Shown in pieces: positions 16,982-24,724 of a stretch of 52,953 bases of DNA (position 1 is its first letter; each line of letters starts with the position of its first letter). A model generated the notes under the pieces. The model made no database searches. It saw nothing but the letters and a program-made list of their open reading frames with translations, and had not been told where the DNA came from. This stretch comes from Candidatus Heimdallarchaeota archaeon (GTDB lineage Archaea; Asgardarchaeota; Heimdallarchaeia; Heimdallarchaeales; Heimdallarchaeaceae): positions 1 through 52,953 of the forward strand of contig JAGLXK010000535.1 in NCBI GenBank assembly GCA_023132955.1, written 5' to 3'. The translations under genes and the position numbers were made by a program.

Positions 16982-18246
16982 TCCTTAATCACCTCTTTAG
17001 GTAAAGCAATTTTGCCTTTAATTGCTGTAACTGCTGCTACAACAGGACTAGCTAAATAGACATCCGCGGGACCAATTTTGCCTTGAGTGTTTCTGTTTCC
17101 TGTTGTTAGGGTTACAGCTGTTTTCCCTCCAGTTAAGCCATATTGTCCATTCGCGCAGGTTGAACAGCCTGCACCAAAAAAGTTTCCACCAGCTTCTAGA
17201 ATTATTGTCATATCACCATTTAGATTGATTGAAACAAAATCCTCCCTAGTAGCAGGAACTATTCCAAATCTCACATTTGGATTGATTTTGTGCCCCTTCA
17301 GTATCTTTGCTGCATCATGAATATCTGCTGCACTTCCATTTGTACAAGAACCAATAACAATAGAATTTATAGGAGTACCAATTACTTCCTCAATTTTTTT
17401 GACATTATGTGGATGTGGAGGACATGCAATGTATTGGCCTAAATCTTGAATATCTAAGACTAATTCTGAGACATATCTTGCATCTTCATCGGCTGATAAC
17501 ATTTCTATCTCGATTCCACTCTCGGAGTAATAATCAGCTGTAATTTTATCAGCAGGTACAAACCCAATAACGCCTGAAGCTTCTGTAATCAGAGAACATA
17601 AAGTCACTCTTTCTTCAATTGATAACTTGTCAATAATTTCACCATAGAATTCGACAGCTTTCCCTGTAATTCCATATTCATGAAGTTCTTTAAGAACATA
17701 AAGAGCTAAATCTTTTGCTGTTGTTGGCCACTCATAATCTCCCTTTAAGATAACTTTTACAGTTTCAGGAATTTTTGTCCATGATTTTCCTGTTTTAAAG
17801 GCAAAAGCAAGCATGACATCTCCTGCTCCTTGACCTAAGATTCCTAAAGCTCCAAGAATATTATAATGACTATCAGCTCCAATAACTACATCTCCTGGTT
17901 TTGAAAAACCTCTTCGAAACAATAGATGAGAACCTATACCTGATCCGAGATCAGTAACCTTGATTCCATGTTCTTTGGCAAATACACGAATTTTTTCTTG
18001 ATCTTTAGCATGCTTTGGATCATTGCCATAAGGATAACAGTCTGGAGTAAAGATAATTTTTTCATTGTTAAATGTTCTAGAACCAGTATAATTTTTTTGA
18101 AATAGATCTATGACTTGAGGTCCTGCATAATCTCTTGCCGTAACCAAATCAAGATTAACCCATACTATGTTGTTTGGATAGATCTCACTATCTGAAACAT
18201 CTGTACGATTTCTAATGATTTTTTCAATAAGTGTGAAGCTAGTCAT
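16978..18246 (-). CDS. LeuC-like large subunit of a divergent aconitase-family hydro-lyase
   Basis: About 422 residues of the LeuC/homoaconitase large-subunit family. The three [4Fe-4S] ligands are present in GSCTNGS and GAGCSTCANGQYG. Other normally strict positions have changed: the DH of VxxDHxxP reads FTPDCYPYG, and the GADSHT motif reads GADSHYNILGALG. The ATG at 18246 is chosen over the TTG at 18264 because LeuC proteins begin close to this point (TSFTLIEKII). It overlaps the small-subunit gene by four bases. As a separate canonical aconitase lies next to it, this pair probably acts on a different hydroxy-acid or at a specialised step; that is inference. Confidence 0.8.
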   Translation of the reverse strand: MTSFTLIEKIIRNRTDVSDSEIYPNNIVWVNLDLVTARDYAGPQVIDLFQKNYTGSRTFNNEKIIFTPDCYPYGNDPKHAKDQEKIRVFAKEHGIKVTDLGSGIGSHLLFRRGFSKPGDVVIGADSHYNILGALGILGQGAGDVMLAFAFKTGKSWTKIPETVKVILKGDYEWPTTAKDLALYVLKELHEYGITGKAVEFYGEIIDKLSIEERVTLCSLITEASGVIGFVPADKITADYYSESGIEIEMLSADEDARYVSELVLDIQDLGQYIACPPHPHNVKKIEEVIGTPINSIVIGSCTNGSAADIHDAAKILKGHKINPNVRFGIVPATREDFVSINLNGDMTIILEAGGNFFGAGCSTCANGQYGLTGGKTAVTLTTGNRNTQGKIGPADVYLASPVVAAVTAIKGKIALPKEVIKE

Positions 18247-18356
18247 TTCGCTCAGTTTCACCAATTAATAAAGAAGTAATAAGATTATCCTTATGTATTT
18301 ATGGGGTATTGATTTTCATAGAAAATGGTATAAGAAAAAATGAAGGAAAAAATAAG

Positions 18357-19490
18357 TTAAAGGGCATTTATTTTTTCACAAATGGCATCTGCCATTTCAG
18401 AAGTTGTTGTATTTCCACCCATATCATAAGTGCGATATTTTCCTTCAACAATTACAGCTGCCACTGCATCTTCAATCTTGTTGGCCATGTGTTTTTCACC
18501 TAGCCAATCCAACATCATTTTTGCAGCAAGAATTTGTGCAATTGGGTTTACTTTATTCATCCCCACATACTTGGGAGCAGATCCATGTGTTGGCTCAAAA
18601 ACAGCAAAGTTTTCACCTATATTTCCTGAACAAGCAAACCCTAGCCCACCTATTAATTGAGCTGCTAGGTCTGAAACAATGTCTCCAAACATGTTAGATG
18701 ATACTAAAACACCATAATTCTGAGGATTTTTTACAAGCCACATAGCCATTGCATCAATATTGGTTTCCCATAATTCCATATTGTTATAATCCTGTATTAG
18801 TTTTCTTGCTTCTCGTACCATCAAACCACTTGTTTCTCTGATAACATTTGGTTTTTCTACAACAGTTACAGTAGGGTAGTTAAACTCCTTCGCATAATCC
18901 ATACTAGCCTTGAGAATACGTTGAACTCCTTTTCGAGTGAATATTCTAGTAGATATGGCTACATCATTAAGATTCTCTTCTTCAAATCGTTTTGCTTTGG
19001 GATGATTTTCAATAATTGTTTTCATTACTGCTTCAGGGACAGGATGCCATTCTATTCCAACATAAAGTCCTTCAGTATTTTCACGAAAAACAATCAAATC
19101 AATATCATCTCTGTAATTAAGAGGATTGCCTGGGTAAGCCTTACAAGGACGTAAGTTGACATAAAGGTCAAACAGTTGTCGTAATCTCACAATAGGGCTA
19201 AAGTAAACTAATCCTTTACCCTGTAATTCTGGAACTAATTCCTTTTCAGCTTCTTCCTTAGGTTTTGATGTGATAGCTGAAAACAAAGAACAATCTGAAT
19301 TCTTGAGAAGCTCAATTGTTATGTCTGGTAAAGGATTTCCTTCCTTACACCAAAATTCCCAGCCTATATCTCCATATGTATATTCAGCTTTTTCTCCGAA
19401 TCCAACAGCATCCAGAACTTTCATTGCTGCTTCTGTTACATCAACACCAACCCCATCACCTGGTAAAACTGCAATTTTGTATTTCTTCAT
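18357..19490 (-). CDS. Isocitrate/homoisocitrate/isopropylmalate-type beta-decarboxylating dehydrogenase
   Basis: A full-length (377-residue) member of the isocitrate/isopropylmalate dehydrogenase family. It starts with VLPGDGVGVDV. The substrate helix is VRLRQLFDLYVNLRP near residue 100-115, followed by FRENTEGLYVGIE, the metal-binding aspartates in SNMFGDIVSDLAAQ, and the adenine loop EPTHGSAPKYVGM. The helix lacks the S-x-N pair of typical isocitrate enzymes (it reads SPIVRLR) and also lacks the typical isopropylmalate LLxLRK, so substrate is uncertain. Given the neighbouring aconitase and ATP-citrate lyase, isocitrate with 2-oxoglutarate as product is the most economical reading. A ~110-bp spacer separates it from the LeuC-like gene downstream. 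Confidence 0.85.
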   Translation of the reverse strand: MKKYKIAVLPGDGVGVDVTEAAMKVLDAVGFGEKAEYTYGDIGWEFWCKEGNPLPDITIELLKNSDCSLFSAITSKPKEEAEKELVPELQGKGLVYFSPIVRLRQLFDLYVNLRPCKAYPGNPLNYRDDIDLIVFRENTEGLYVGIEWHPVPEAVMKTIIENHPKAKRFEEENLNDVAISTRIFTRKGVQRILKASMDYAKEFNYPTVTVVEKPNVIRETSGLMVREARKLIQDYNNMELWETNIDAMAMWLVKNPQNYGVLVSSNMFGDIVSDLAAQLIGGLGFACSGNIGENFAVFEPTHGSAPKYVGMNKVNPIAQILAAKMMLDWLGEKHMANKIEDAVAAVIVEGKYRTYDMGGNTTTSEMADAICEKINAL

Positions 19491-19508
19491 TTCAAGAACA
19501 CCTTTTCC

Positions 19509-20075
19509 TCATTTATTTTCTTCGAATATTTGTTTTATTGGAGCAAAACAAAGAAAATCACAGCGATGGATAATTTCTACTTCTTTTAATCTAGGAATTT
19601 TATCTCCTTCTTTACTGTGAAAAACAATAGCTTGTCTAACAATCAGTGGTAAATCATACTCATAAACTAATTCAAGACCCATCGCAGGATGACGTATGTA
19701 TTTTCCTTCCGCTGTCTGAATTATGTGTCCAGTTTCGTCTTTTTCATACTCGATGAATTTTCCTACGTCGTGCAGTAATCCACCTGCGATTAGCTCATCT
19801 CTATTCAACTTATCTCCAAGACCAAGCATCTCATATCTTTCATAAGTGGCTAAACACATCTGTGTTACAGCTCGAATATGATCTATAATTGATATTTTAA
19901 CTGTAAGATCTTCATTGACTAAGTCGGGAATTAACAGTGTGAAAGGAATTTTATGAAGGTCTTGTGTGCTCCATCCACCTTGTTGAATTGCTTTTTTAAG
20001 AGATTTTGTAACCTTATTCTGCAAATCGACATTCTTAATTTCTTTAATTTCCGGAAATAAACTTTCGATTTTCAT
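19509..20075 (-). CDS. HD-domain phosphohydrolase
   Basis: A 188-residue protein with the ordered metal ligands of the HD superfamily: His in IIDHIRAV (about 64), the His-Asp pair in GGLLHDVGK (about 102), His in YIRHPAMG (about 128), His in IVFHSKEGD (about 153) and Asp in HRCDFL (about 173). Such proteins hydrolyse phosphomonoesters or cyclic/nucleoside phosphates. It lies 18 bp upstream of the dehydrogenase gene on the same strand and may be co-transcribed, though no functional link to citrate metabolism is evident. The exact substrate is unknown. Confidence 0.85.
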   Translation of the reverse strand: MKIESLFPEIKEIKNVDLQNKVTKSLKKAIQQGGWSTQDLHKIPFTLLIPDLVNEDLTVKISIIDHIRAVTQMCLATYERYEMLGLGDKLNRDELIAGGLLHDVGKFIEYEKDETGHIIQTAEGKYIRHPAMGLELVYEYDLPLIVRQAIVFHSKEGDKIPRLKEVEIIHRCDFLCFAPIKQIFEENK

Positions 20076-20205
20076 TCAAATAACCTCATATAGCTATGAT
20101 AATTTTTATCTCATTCTTAATCCAATATTTGCTTTCAAATTAGGATTGAAAAACACAATAACATAATCTAATTAAGATTTGTGATTAATACCGCGTTAAA
20201 TTTTC

Positions 20206-20592
20206 CTAGATGTCACCGAACAAAGAAAGCTTATTCTTCCCACGTAAAGAAATAACAACAATCCCCTTCTCCCGTAGTCTTAAACGCAGCTTAGTATCAT
20301 TTGTGGCAACAATTGCTTCTTTTTCTACTGCCAATCGTAATATTTCTTCATCAGCATGGCAATTAGTGTTTGATTCTATTTTTAAAAACCCGTTAGCTAA
20401 TTCTAATGCTAGTTTTGCCTTTAGCTTAATAGACTGGCTTTCTTTTTCTGATAATCTCCTTAATTCATCCAAAACAATTTGTGGTACAACAATTTCAAAA
20501 CTTATTTGCACCAGTCGTTCTATCTCATAAGATAAGTTTATCTTTTTTTCAAGAGGAAGCATTAACATGCTAGAATCTATAATAATCAACAT
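20206..20592 (-). CDS. PIN-domain RNase (Fcf1/VapC9-like), aIF2-gamma neighbour
   Basis: The 128-residue PIN domain carries the acidic residues expected for a Mg-dependent RNase: Asp in LIIIDSSML (about 6), Glu in IVLDELRRL (about 43), Asp in NCHADEEILRLA (about 81) and Asp in ATNDTKLRLRLR (about 98). It starts seven bases downstream of the aIF2-gamma stop. A lone PIN protein next to the aIF2-gamma gene is a recurring archaeal arrangement, and these members resemble the Fcf1/Utp24-type rRNA-processing nucleases more than toxins. No antitoxin gene is adjacent, which supports a housekeeping role. Confidence 0.85.
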   Translation of the reverse strand: MLIIIDSSMLMLPLEKKINLSYEIERLVQISFEIVVPQIVLDELRRLSEKESQSIKLKAKLALELANGFLKIESNTNCHADEEILRLAVEKEAIVATNDTKLRLRLREKGIVVISLRGKNKLSLFGDI

Positions 20593-20598
20593 GTGATT

Positions 20599-21915
20599 TC
20601 ACTGCTTAAGAACTTCACCAACTCCTATTAAACGGAATCTACCTGATATCCTTCTTGAGATAGCTACTTTGCTTTGTTCTCTTGCTGCTACTTCACGATT
20701 AAGTTTTATAGAAGCTTCCTTCCCTTTAATTTCAGATATTACTCCTGCAGTTTTTGCAGTTCCAACATTTAACATCAAAGTCTCACCTTGGGCTAATGGT
20801 TGAACCCTTGTTATTTCTTCTGAGCCAACTACATATTCCATTAACTGAAATTTTAATTTTAGTTCTGAAAGGATTTCAGGAGCATGACCAGGAGTGGTAA
20901 TAATATTACCTGCCATTTTATCTGCCTTCACAAACGAAGGGTCTAATTCTGTCCCAATAGCAACAAGACCACCAGAATGGGCGCTTTCAACAAGACCCTG
21001 CTCTCCTATTGCTATACTAGTAATTTTGGTCCTAATTGGTGTGTAAATTATTTTATTTGCCTTTTTGACTGGTAAACCGGGTACAATTTCTATTTCTTCA
21101 GCTACTTTGATTTGCCCTTTGATTATTGTTCCCCCAAGAGCTCCTCCCTTAATTTTATTGATTTTTGTTCCAGGTCTATTTATATCAAAAGATCTAGCAA
21201 CATGCATTTCCAGAGGGCTGTCTATGTCTAAATCTGGTGTAGGAATATTTTTTTCAATTTCACAAATTAAAACATCTAGATTTGCTTTATGCATTGCACT
21301 CATTGGTATTATTGGAGCGTTTTCAGCAATTGTTCCTTTAATAAAGTCTTGAATTTCTTTATAATTTCTTTCAGCCTCTTCTTCACTTACAAGTTCAATT
21401 TTATTCTGAACAACGACTATATTTGGTATTTGAAGAATCTCCATCGCTGCAAGATGTTCTCTTGTTTGTGGTTGTGGGCATCTTGAGTTTGCAGCTATCA
21501 GAAGGATTGCTCCATTCATTAATGTTGCTCCAGATAACAATGTTGCCATTAGAACCTCGTGTCCGGGACAATCAACAAAAGAAACTCTTCGTAAAAATTC
21601 AGAAGGTGCTCCACATTTTAGGCATGTTTTTTCAATAGTGTAAGCTTCAGGCTCAGGACACTTAGGGCACTTGCGAAATTCTGTATCAGCATATCCTAAT
21701 CTTATTGATATCCCTCTTTTGAGCTCCTCTGAGTGATCATCAGGGAATTTACCTGTTAAAGCTTGGACTAAAGTTGATTTACCATTGTCTACATGTCCTA
21801 TAGTTCCAATATTAACCACTGGCTGTCTGATGACTTTCTTTTCCTTCTTAACCGCTTCATTTTTTGAAGCTGTGAGGGTACTTTCTTGCTTTTCTGGGGA
21901 ATCTTTTTCGCTCAT
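20599..21915 (-). CDS. Translation initiation factor aIF2 subunit gamma
   Basis: The GTPase subunit of the heterotrimeric factor that brings Met-tRNAi to the 30S subunit. Visible motifs are G1 GTIGHVDNGKSTL, the switch region LKRGISIRLGYAD, the zinc knuckle of CPKC and CLKC, G3 VDCPGHE and G4 VVQNKIEL, followed by the two beta-barrel domains, which end in ISRRISGRFRLIGVGEV. The ATG at 21915 is preferred to the TTG at 21948 because TGAGG stands at Shine-Dalgarno distance; this gives 438 residues with a Lys/Glu-rich N-terminal tail of ~30. The PIN-domain gene follows directly. Confidence 0.96.
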   Translation of the reverse strand: MSEKDSPEKQESTLTASKNEAVKKEKKVIRQPVVNIGTIGHVDNGKSTLVQALTGKFPDDHSEELKRGISIRLGYADTEFRKCPKCPEPEAYTIEKTCLKCGAPSEFLRRVSFVDCPGHEVLMATLLSGATLMNGAILLIAANSRCPQPQTREHLAAMEILQIPNIVVVQNKIELVSEEEAERNYKEIQDFIKGTIAENAPIIPMSAMHKANLDVLICEIEKNIPTPDLDIDSPLEMHVARSFDINRPGTKINKIKGGALGGTIIKGQIKVAEEIEIVPGLPVKKANKIIYTPIRTKITSIAIGEQGLVESAHSGGLVAIGTELDPSFVKADKMAGNIITTPGHAPEILSELKLKFQLMEYVVGSEEITRVQPLAQGETLMLNVGTAKTAGVISEIKGKEASIKLNREVAAREQSKVAISRRISGRFRLIGVGEVLKQ

Positions 21916-22131
21916 TAATTTTTCCTCAATAGTTCTCTTAGTGCTCAAATGAAATTATTTTGCAGTTTTTAATGCATATTTATTCAAGACTGATACCCAA
22001 ACAACACTAATACATCAAAAACTTTACGTTCAGCTTACTTTTATTTCAGCTTACTTTGATAAACTCTAACTTAAACTATTTTTCCTCCAAACACTCTCTA
22101 ACTGTTTAGAAAAAAATATTTAATATAACTA

Positions 22132-22140
22132 TATTTAAAA
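22132..22140 (+). promoter_or_regulatory. Probable TATA box for the rpo7 operon
   Basis: TATTTAAAA lies 49-57 bp before the TTG start of rpo7 and is the only strong archaeal TATA-like element in that spacer. It would drive the five-gene run rpo7 to eS31. Confidence 0.45.
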
Positions 22141-22188
22141 GCAATAGATAAGAACGAGCACTGTAGAAGAAAGAGAGATGATGTTGTC

Positions 22189-22764
22189 TTGTATTATAGT
22201 GTTAAAGTAAAAGATACACTTAGAGTACCTCCAAACAGATTCGATGAAGATCTTTCTCAAGTTTTAGTAGAAATCGCAAGAGAAAGCTTCGAAGGTAAAA
22301 TCGAACCTGAAGTGGGTTTTATTGTTGCAGTTACAGAGATTAATAAAATATATCAAGGTAAACTAATTTCAGGAGATGGGGGAGCATATTATGAAACTGA
22401 TTTCGGTTTATTATGCTATTTACCTGAAATTGGAGAAATTGTAACTGGAGAAGTAGTTGAATGCGTTGATTTTGGAGCCTTCATAAGAATAGGAACCATT
22501 GATGCCCTATGTCATGTTTCTCAAATTGCAGATGACTATTTCCGTTATATTCCAAAGAATGCTGTTTTAAGAGGGGATAAATCTAAACGTGATTTATTAG
22601 TTAATACAAAAGTTCGATCAAGAATAATTGCCGTAAGCATAGGCAAAACAGCAATTCGTGTAGGGTTAACTATGCGTCAAGATTCTCTTGGAGCAATTGA
22701 TTGGGTAGAAGAATGGAAAAGAGATTTGAAGAAACCTAAAAAGAATGCTGAGGAGGTTGCATAA
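22189..22764 (+). CDS. rpo7: RNA polymerase subunit Rpo7 (RpoE')
   Basis: A 191-residue homologue of archaeal Rpo7/eukaryotic Rpb7, the stalk subunit that with Rpo4 binds nascent RNA. The N-terminal tip domain shows YYSVKVKDTLRVPPNRF, and the S1/OB domain contains GEIVTGEVVECVDFGAFIRIG (about 83-103) and DALCHVSQI. The TTG start is supported by homologues beginning at this position (M-Y-x-x-x-V-x-D) and by a GAGATG element just upstream; nearby ATGs are out of frame. It is the first gene of a cluster with spt4, dephospho-CoA kinase, eS24 and eS31, an order conserved in many archaea. Confidence 0.95.
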   Translation: MYYSVKVKDTLRVPPNRFDEDLSQVLVEIARESFEGKIEPEVGFIVAVTEINKIYQGKLISGDGGAYYETDFGLLCYLPEIGEIVTGEVVECVDFGAFIRIGTIDALCHVSQIADDYFRYIPKNAVLRGDKSKRDLLVNTKVRSRIIAVSIGKTAIRVGLTMRQDSLGAIDWVEEWKRDLKKPKKNAEEVA

Positions 22765-22765
22765 T

Positions 22766-22954
22766 ATGTCAAAAGCATGTCGAGTATGTCATCATATTGC
22801 TGAGAAAACAGCCAATGTCTGTCCAAGTTGTAAAACACAAGATCTCTCTTCTGAATACACTGGAGAAATTTTTATTTTAAACCCTGAAGATAGTGAAGTA
22901 TCTCAAAGAATGAAAATTAATAAGAAAGGACACTATGCACTAAGAGTTCGGTGA
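22766..22954 (+). CDS. spt4: Transcription elongation factor Spt4 (RpoE'')
   Basis: A 62-residue zinc-ribbon protein with CRVCHHI and CPSCKT as the two Cys pairs, then the Spt4 signature of a short strand (EYTGEIFILNP) and SEVSQRM. Spt4 binds the Spt5 NGN domain and increases RNA polymerase processivity. The ATG at 22766 follows a strong GAGGAGGT Shine-Dalgarno, so a seven-residue upstream extension is rejected. Its stop overlaps the GTG start of the next gene. Confidence 0.93.
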   Translation: MSKACRVCHHIAEKTANVCPSCKTQDLSSEYTGEIFILNPEDSEVSQRMKINKKGHYALRVR

Positions 22955-23502
22955 AACTAGTGGTTTCTTTAAATAAAGGATACTACATCTTACCTGAAGA
23001 TGAAAGAAATTATTTTAAAAAGCCCTTAGATATTGTTCTTAGTACAGGCGAGGAAATTGAGGATTTTGTTCGCGTTCTAAAAGCAAGTCAAGAAGATTGT
23101 AAAATTATTACAGTTGGAGATGTAAGTACTCAAACCATTCTGGACAGAGGACTTATCCCCGACATCGCAATTATTGATGAACGCGTTCAAAGAAATAGAT
23201 CTGAAATAGTCGATATGTCAAAATTCACCGTGGTAGAAGCAAAAAATCCTGCGGGAACTATTACTTTAGAAGCATGGGACATGATTCAAAAAGTTCTAAA
23301 AAAGGATGATATCAAAATCATTATAAAAATAAGTGGTGAAGAGGATTTACTGGTGCTTCCAGCGATATATGAATCGCCTTATAATTCAAAAGTCTTATAT
23401 GGACAACCAAATGAAGGACTAGTAGTAGTCACGGTCACAGAAGAAATTAAGAAGAAAGTGAAAAACTTAATTCAGAAAATGGTGAAAATCAATGAAAATT
23501 AA
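22951..23502 (+). CDS. GTP-dependent dephospho-CoA kinase (DUF359 family)
   Basis: A 183-residue DUF359 protein. Members of this archaeal family phosphorylate dephospho-CoA to CoA with GTP, replacing bacterial CoaE. Typical features are the TVGDVSTQTILDRGLIPDIA segment near 50-70 with VGDV and the Pro-Asp, the IIDERVQR element with its catalytic-type Asp, the NPAGTIT motif near 100, and ISGEEDLLVLPAI near 127-140. It starts with GTG overlapping the spt4 stop and overlaps the eS24 start by 11 bp, which places it firmly in the rpo7 operon; this neighbourhood is conserved in archaea. Confidence 0.9.
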   Translation: MKLVVSLNKGYYILPEDERNYFKKPLDIVLSTGEEIEDFVRVLKASQEDCKIITVGDVSTQTILDRGLIPDIAIIDERVQRNRSEIVDMSKFTVVEAKNPAGTITLEAWDMIQKVLKKDDIKIIIKISGEEDLLVLPAIYESPYNSKVLYGQPNEGLVVVTVTEEIKKKVKNLIQKMVKINEN

Positions 23503-23788
23503 AATCGTTAAGAAAACAGAAAATAAACTACTAGATAGGGTGGAACTTGATGTGGAAATAGAACATCAAGGAGAGCCTGTTCCTACAAGAGATGCTGTTC
23601 TTGGTAGAGTTGCAGCTGAGGTTAACAGAGCGAAAAACCAAGTTGTTCTTATTAAAATGCAAGCAAAATATGGAATTGGTATCAGTCACGCTATAATTCA
23701 TGCTTATGATTCTCAAGAACGTGCTATTGCAGTTGAAAGGGAATATTTACTAAAGAGATCTGGAATTAGAGAAGACAAAAAAGAATAG
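23492..23788 (+). CDS. rps24e: Ribosomal protein eS24
   Basis: 98 residues matching archaeal/eukaryotic small-subunit protein eS24: ENKLLDRVELDVEIEH, TPTRD-like PTRDAVLGRVAAEV, and the conserved YGIGISHAIIHAYDSQE strand-turn where other archaea have F/YGxxxSxGxAxVYD. It overlaps the end of the dephospho-CoA kinase gene by 11 bp and is followed after 9 bp by eS31, the usual archaeal arrangement. Confidence 0.93.
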   Translation: MKIKIVKKTENKLLDRVELDVEIEHQGEPVPTRDAVLGRVAAEVNRAKNQVVLIKMQAKYGIGISHAIIHAYDSQERAIAVEREYLLKRSGIREDKKE

Positions 23789-23797
23789 GTGCAAACT

Positions 23798-23965
23798 ATG
23801 AGCGAAATACACAAAAGGTACAAAGTTGAAGGAGACAAGATAATTAGAACAAAAAAGGTTTGCGAACGTTGTGGGGATGCAGTATATATGGCTGAACATC
23901 CAGATCGTCAAACTTGTGGAAAATGTGGTTTCACCCAGTATAAACGTGGTCGTAAAACCTCTTAA
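23798..23965 (+). CDS. rps27ae: Ribosomal protein eS31 (S27Ae)
   Basis: A 55-residue zinc-ribbon protein too short for a default ORF threshold. It begins MSEIHKRYKV and has Cys pairs in CERCG and CGKCGF with the basic tail YKRGRKTS, the S27Ae pattern. In eukaryotes this protein is made as a ubiquitin fusion; here it stands alone. The ATG lies 9 bp after the eS24 stop, with AGGTG as Shine-Dalgarno. It is the last gene of the rpo7 operon and is followed by a T-rich tract at 24102-24116. Confidence 0.93.
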   Translation: MSEIHKRYKVEGDKIIRTKKVCERCGDAVYMAEHPDRQTCGKCGFTQYKRGRKTS

Positions 23966-24101
23966 CAAAATTTTAAACTCTTACAGAAAAATTTATACTC
24001 CATTTCCTTCTTAATGTAATTAGGCGAATGACTGATTGAGACGGCTTAGATGTGCTCTTCACACACATGATAGAAAAATAAAAGGACGCCATCATCAATA
24101 C

Positions 24102-24116
24102 TTTTTTTTCATTTTT
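24102..24116 (+). terminator. Oligo-T tract ending the rpo7-eS31 transcript
   Basis: Runs of eight and five T separated by CA occur 137 bp after the eS31 stop. Archaeal RNA polymerase terminates at such T-tracts. The space between (23966-24101) holds no ORF; a GGCG/CGCC pair at 24023 and 24090 could close a ~68-nt structured RNA, but no tRNA or box C/D pattern fits. Confidence 0.4.
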
Positions 24117-24119
24117 CTC

Positions 24120-24139
24120 TCTAGGCTTCAATACCTAGA
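24120..24139. promoter_or_regulatory. Inverted repeat and TATA box before the RHH gene
   Basis: TCTAGG-8 nt-CCTAGA is a perfect 6-bp inverted repeat placed directly before a TATA-like GGTTTAAAACGG (about 24147-24158), which lies ~50 bp upstream of the ATG at 24206. This is a plausible operator for the ribbon-helix-helix protein encoded just downstream. Confidence 0.4.
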
Positions 24140-24205
24140 TAAAAAAGGTTTAAAACGGAATGAAGAATATTTTAACGTCAAATACATTCAATAGGAGCAA
24201 AGCGT

Positions 24206-24682
24206 ATGAAATCTTTTGAAGCAAAAATTCCTGAAAAACTGTATAAATATATAGAGAAACTCGTTGATGAGGAGAATTTTGAATCTATTGATTCATTTGT
24301 TAATCATTCGATTTATTGGATAGCTGAATTATACGGTTTTGGAGAACAATCTGAAGGGAAGAGTTTGAAAGACTTAATTGCTGATGTCGTGTTTTCCAAA
24401 GATGGAACTGAAGTCAAAACTGAGGTCAAGGAATCACCAAAGGTAAAGGTTGCAGCTAAGGAACCTGATATTCCAAATAAGGCTATCATACTTGAATCCT
24501 ATGGTTCTTCTAAGTTCATGTTTGAAGATGCAATATTTGCTGCATGTCAATTCGCTGCATTGAAGCAAGGAAATGCTCCGATTTCTAAGGAAGAATTTAT
24601 CAAATCCTTAAAACAGATGACAGAAGCTGGGATTCTTACTCAGATTCAACAGGGCGACAAAACAATGTGGAAAAGAAACTAG
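24206..24682 (+). CDS. Ribbon-helix-helix protein with C-terminal helical domain
   Basis: The 158-residue protein starts with a CopG/RHH-like unit: strand KSFEAKIPEKL, helix KYIEKLVDEENF, turn ESIDSFVNHS and helix IYWIAELYG (about 1-45). A charged linker of Lys/Glu/Val follows, then a C-terminal helical or winged-helix-like module (about 95-158) ending GILTQIQQGDKTMWKR. RHH proteins bind DNA as dimers and often repress their own promoter. AGGAG stands at Shine-Dalgarno distance. It is monocistronic and convergent with the triosephosphate isomerase gene. Family and target are not recognised. Confidence 0.6.
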   Translation: MKSFEAKIPEKLYKYIEKLVDEENFESIDSFVNHSIYWIAELYGFGEQSEGKSLKDLIADVVFSKDGTEVKTEVKESPKVKVAAKEPDIPNKAIILESYGSSKFMFEDAIFAACQFAALKQGNAPISKEEFIKSLKQMTEAGILTQIQQGDKTMWKRN

Positions 24683-24724
24683 TAGAGAATAGATTTCTCT
24701 TAAATTTTTCTTGCTTACTGGAAT

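Noticed and set aside
20206-20592. VapC toxin of a toxin-antitoxin pair
   Set aside because: No antitoxin-sized gene is adjacent, and the position beside aIF2-gamma is the conserved archaeal slot of a housekeeping PIN nuclease.
24023-24090. tRNA or box C/D sRNA in the eS31-RHH gap
   Set aside because: The GGCG/CGCC closure looked promising, but there is no T-loop GGTTC sequence, no anticodon stem at the right place and no C/D box pair on either strand.
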